From positions 1 to 6,952 of the forward strand of contig LNEX01000460.1 of NCBI GenBank assembly GCA_001464165.1: DNA of 6,952 nt, in the 5' to 3' direction. Source of the stretch: a bacterium Ga0077546 (GTDB lineage Bacteria > Cyanobacteriota > Vampirovibrionia > Obscuribacterales > Obscuribacteraceae). Of this stretch, positions 5,773 through 6,952 are shown one piece after another. A program made the translations under genes and the position numbers. The notes under the pieces are model-generated. The model was not told the DNA's origin, did not search any database, and saw only the letters and a list, made by a program, of their open reading frames with translations. Every line of letters begins with the position of its first letter. Position 1 is the stretch's first letter.

Positions 5773-6618
5773 CTATTGATTAGGTACGCGGTACTTTTCA
5801 ACGTCGCCGAATTTGAAGTATTCGTCGGTGCCATGGTCAGCCGTTATTATTGTTGCTTCTTGAACCACTCGAGGCCTTTGTGAACCCTTGGGGAAACGTA
5901 AGATTGTCGTTCCGTCTAAGGCATAGATAGCGTCGAGCAGAGCGTTGTCAAATTCAGCATTGCCTGAAGAGGCGACAATTCTGGCCTTAACCACGCGGCG
6001 TTGGTCTGAAATGCGCACATAAAAGCTAGCTTTTTGACCAAGGGGAATGCGAGGTGAGAGGATTACTCTGCCTCTGGCTTGGTCAAAATGGGGCACCATG
6101 TTTTCGGGGTTATTGATTAGTTCTTGCACGCCACCTTGAATAGAGCGTAGCAGACGGTTGCGCCAGCGATCCCACTCCACGGCCATTTCTTGGTCTTGTG
6201 AATCAGCATCATGAGACTGTAGTTCAAATTCATTCTGGCTCAATGTGGCCTTAAGCGGCCCACTGCCATCGAGGGTGGCTTTTTGGCTTTTCATGGGAGC
6301 GTTGCCATCATCTTGAGCTTGTCCAGAAAGCCCATGACCACTGTCTTCAGCATTGCCTTTGAGCGAATTGTCCTGGGCGTCTGCGGCTAAAGGTTTGCGT
6401 TTTTTCAGCACGGGGGCTGACATGGGTACAATCGGGGCAAGATTGGGGGGCGATTCGCTGGCGCCCATCTCCTGCACGTTGCCCTGCAGTGGCGCATCGC
6501 CAATAGCTGGAAGAATGGTGACAAGGCTAACGCTCAAGGCCGCTACGATGCTGCAAGAGCGAGACTTCGCTCTGAAATTTAGCCAATTTGATTTTTGATT
6601 AGCGGTAGTCTTGGGCAT
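5773..6618 (-). CDS. Exported protein with low-complexity linker and TonB-like C-terminal domain
   Basis: 281 residues. A basic N-terminus (RAKSR) and hydrophobic stretch (about 22-40, CSIVAALSVSLVTILPAIG) form a signal peptide or signal anchor, so the rest is probably periplasmic or secreted. Residues 43-130 are a polar linker containing recurring L-x-G units (LQGN, LKGN, LSGQ, LDGS). A helical piece (about 147-170, EWDRWRNRLLRSIQ) precedes the C-terminal domain (about 185-262), whose FYVRISDQRRVVKARIVASSGNAEFDNALLDAI pattern matches TonB C-terminal domains (beta strand, SSG turn, then the helix that follows D-x-A). Classical TonB couples the proton-motive force, through ExbB/ExbD, to outer-membrane transport; no partner gene is present, so that role is not shown. 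The ATG at 6618 is the only in-frame start before a stop and has no Shine-Dalgarno. Domain assignment is good, function unknown. Confidence 0.75.
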   Translation of the reverse strand: MPKTTANQKSNWLNFRAKSRSCSIVAALSVSLVTILPAIGDAPLQGNVQEMGASESPPNLAPIVPMSAPVLKKRKPLAADAQDNSLKGNAEDSGHGLSGQAQDDGNAPMKSQKATLDGSGPLKATLSQNEFELQSHDADSQDQEMAVEWDRWRNRLLRSIQGGVQELINNPENMVPHFDQARGRVILSPRIPLGQKASFYVRISDQRRVVKARIVASSGNAEFDNALLDAIYALDGTTILRFPKGSQRPRVVQEATIITADHGTDEYFKFGDVEKYRVPNQ

Positions 6619-6659
6619 GGTGCAAAAACCGATGGTCTGATGGTTCTGAAAACGCTGCT

Positions 6660-6694
6660 AACATAGCTTAGTCGAAAAATACATCGGCTATGTT
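6660..6694. repeat. 8-bp inverted repeat in the divergent region before tilS
   Basis: AACATAGC (6660-6667) and GCTATGTT (6687-6694) are exact inverted copies separated by 19 nt. They sit between two divergent genes, 42 bp from the exported-protein start and 52 bp from tilS, and the right arm touches the possible tilS -35 box. Spacing suits a dimeric regulator binding two faces, but there is no T-run, so a terminator is unlikely. Confidence 0.4.
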
Positions 6695-6720
6695 CCCATT
6701 CTAGAATTTTTCGTTATAGA
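6693..6720 (+). promoter_or_regulatory. Weak candidate promoter for tilS
   Basis: TTCCCA (6693-6698, 4 of 6) and TATAGA (6715-6720, 4 of 6) are 16 bp apart, predicting a start near 6727 and a leader of about 20 nt. A competing -10-like TAGAAT (6702-6707) has no partner. This is the best arrangement I can see, but it is weak. Confidence 0.28.
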
Positions 6721-6746
6721 TTCACTCAGCTAACACTTATTCTCCC

Positions 6747-6952
6747 ATGCACCGCTTTGAAGACCTAGTAAGCTCTAATTTAATTTCATTGCTTCCTGCT
6801 CAGTCTGGCAAGTTGAAGCTACTGGTGGCTCTTTCTGGTGGCGCTGATTCGGTAGCCTTGCTCTGTGCTCTCAAAGCTATCGAGAATCTAGATGGCGACA
6901 GGCCCTATGAAATTTATGCCTGTCATGTCAATCATGGGTTGCGCGGCGCAGA
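6747..6952 (+). CDS. tilS: tRNA(Ile)-lysidine synthetase, 5' portion (3' end outside window)
   Basis: The first 68 codons are visible. TilS adenylates C34 of tRNA-Ile(CAU) and joins lysine to it, changing decoding from AUG to AUA and charging from methionine to isoleucine; it is normally essential. The evidence is the N-type ATP pyrophosphatase loop LVALSGGADSVALL (PP-loop SGGADS at residues 30-35) and HVNHGLRG at 60-67, both at the positions expected for TilS. A TtcA/MesJ-like relative is the alternative, but the short N-terminus before the PP-loop and the HVNHGLRG form fit TilS best. The ATG at 6747 is the first start after an in-frame TAG (6717-6719). It has no Shine-Dalgarno (the preceding bases are TTCTCCC), so initiation may be leader-independent or weak. 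The CAT-anticodon tRNA about 1 kb upstream is a plausible substrate. Confidence 0.88.
   Translation, partial: MHRFEDLVSSNLISLLPAQSGKLKLLVALSGGADSVALLCALKAIENLDGDRPYEIYACHVNHGLRGA

Noticed and set aside
1..6952. Mobile elements, CRISPR arrays, toxin-antitoxin or defence systems
   Set aside because: No transposase, integrase, regularly spaced repeats or small paired genes are visible; gene content is housekeeping plus signalling.

Overview
The window looks like ordinary chromosomal sequence of moderate GC from a Gram-negative-type bacterium. Its genes are short, independently expressed units rather than one large operon. Several cues fit the non-photosynthetic cyanobacterial relatives (Vampirovibrionia/Melainabacteria, e.g. 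Obscuribacterales-like) or a similarly under-studied lineage: patchy Shine-Dalgarno use, a TPR-rich protein, a GAF + degenerate GGDEF + DUF4388-like signalling protein, and a secreted protein with a TonB-type C-terminal domain. This placement is inference, and no marker here fixes the taxonomy.

Layout from left to right. (1) The 3' part of a TPR-repeat protein (+), open at the left edge. (2) Convergent to it, orotate phosphoribosyltransferase pyrE (-), with a perfect -10 box and a good Shine-Dalgarno that together set its start. (3) Upstream of pyrE on the same strand, a 664-residue or longer membrane-anchored signalling protein with a GAF-like region, a GGDEF-like domain lacking its signature, and a DUF4388 (PATAN)-like region. 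Its reading frame continues upstream of the only canonical start and would complete a membrane helix. (4) Divergent from it, a two-gene unit (+) joined by a 1-nt stop/start overlap: a class I glutamine-amidotransferase-like gamma-glutamyl hydrolase (peptidase C26/PuuD type) and a UDP-glucuronate 4-epimerase-like SDR. (5) A 187-bp gap with a strong sigma70-type promoter and three small perfect dyads, leading to a tRNA with anticodon CAT. (6) Convergent to the tRNA, an exported protein with a low-complexity linker and a TonB-like C-terminal domain (-). (7) A 128-bp divergent intergenic region with an 8-bp inverted repeat, then the start of tilS, tRNA(Ile)-lysidine synthetase (+), cut by the right edge.

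Functional links. pyrE supplies UMP, the precursor of the UDP-sugars used by the epimerase, but the two genes are not co-transcribed. The clearest link is between the CAT tRNA and tilS about 1 kb away: TilS converts C34 of tRNA-Ile(CAU) to lysidine, and the anticodon arm here resembles that tRNA. I see no mobile element, CRISPR array, toxin-antitoxin pair or obvious defence system. No intergenic gap exceeds 300 bp. The best candidates for something undescribed are the degenerate GGDEF/DUF4388 protein with its missing canonical start, and the coupled hydrolase-epimerase pair.
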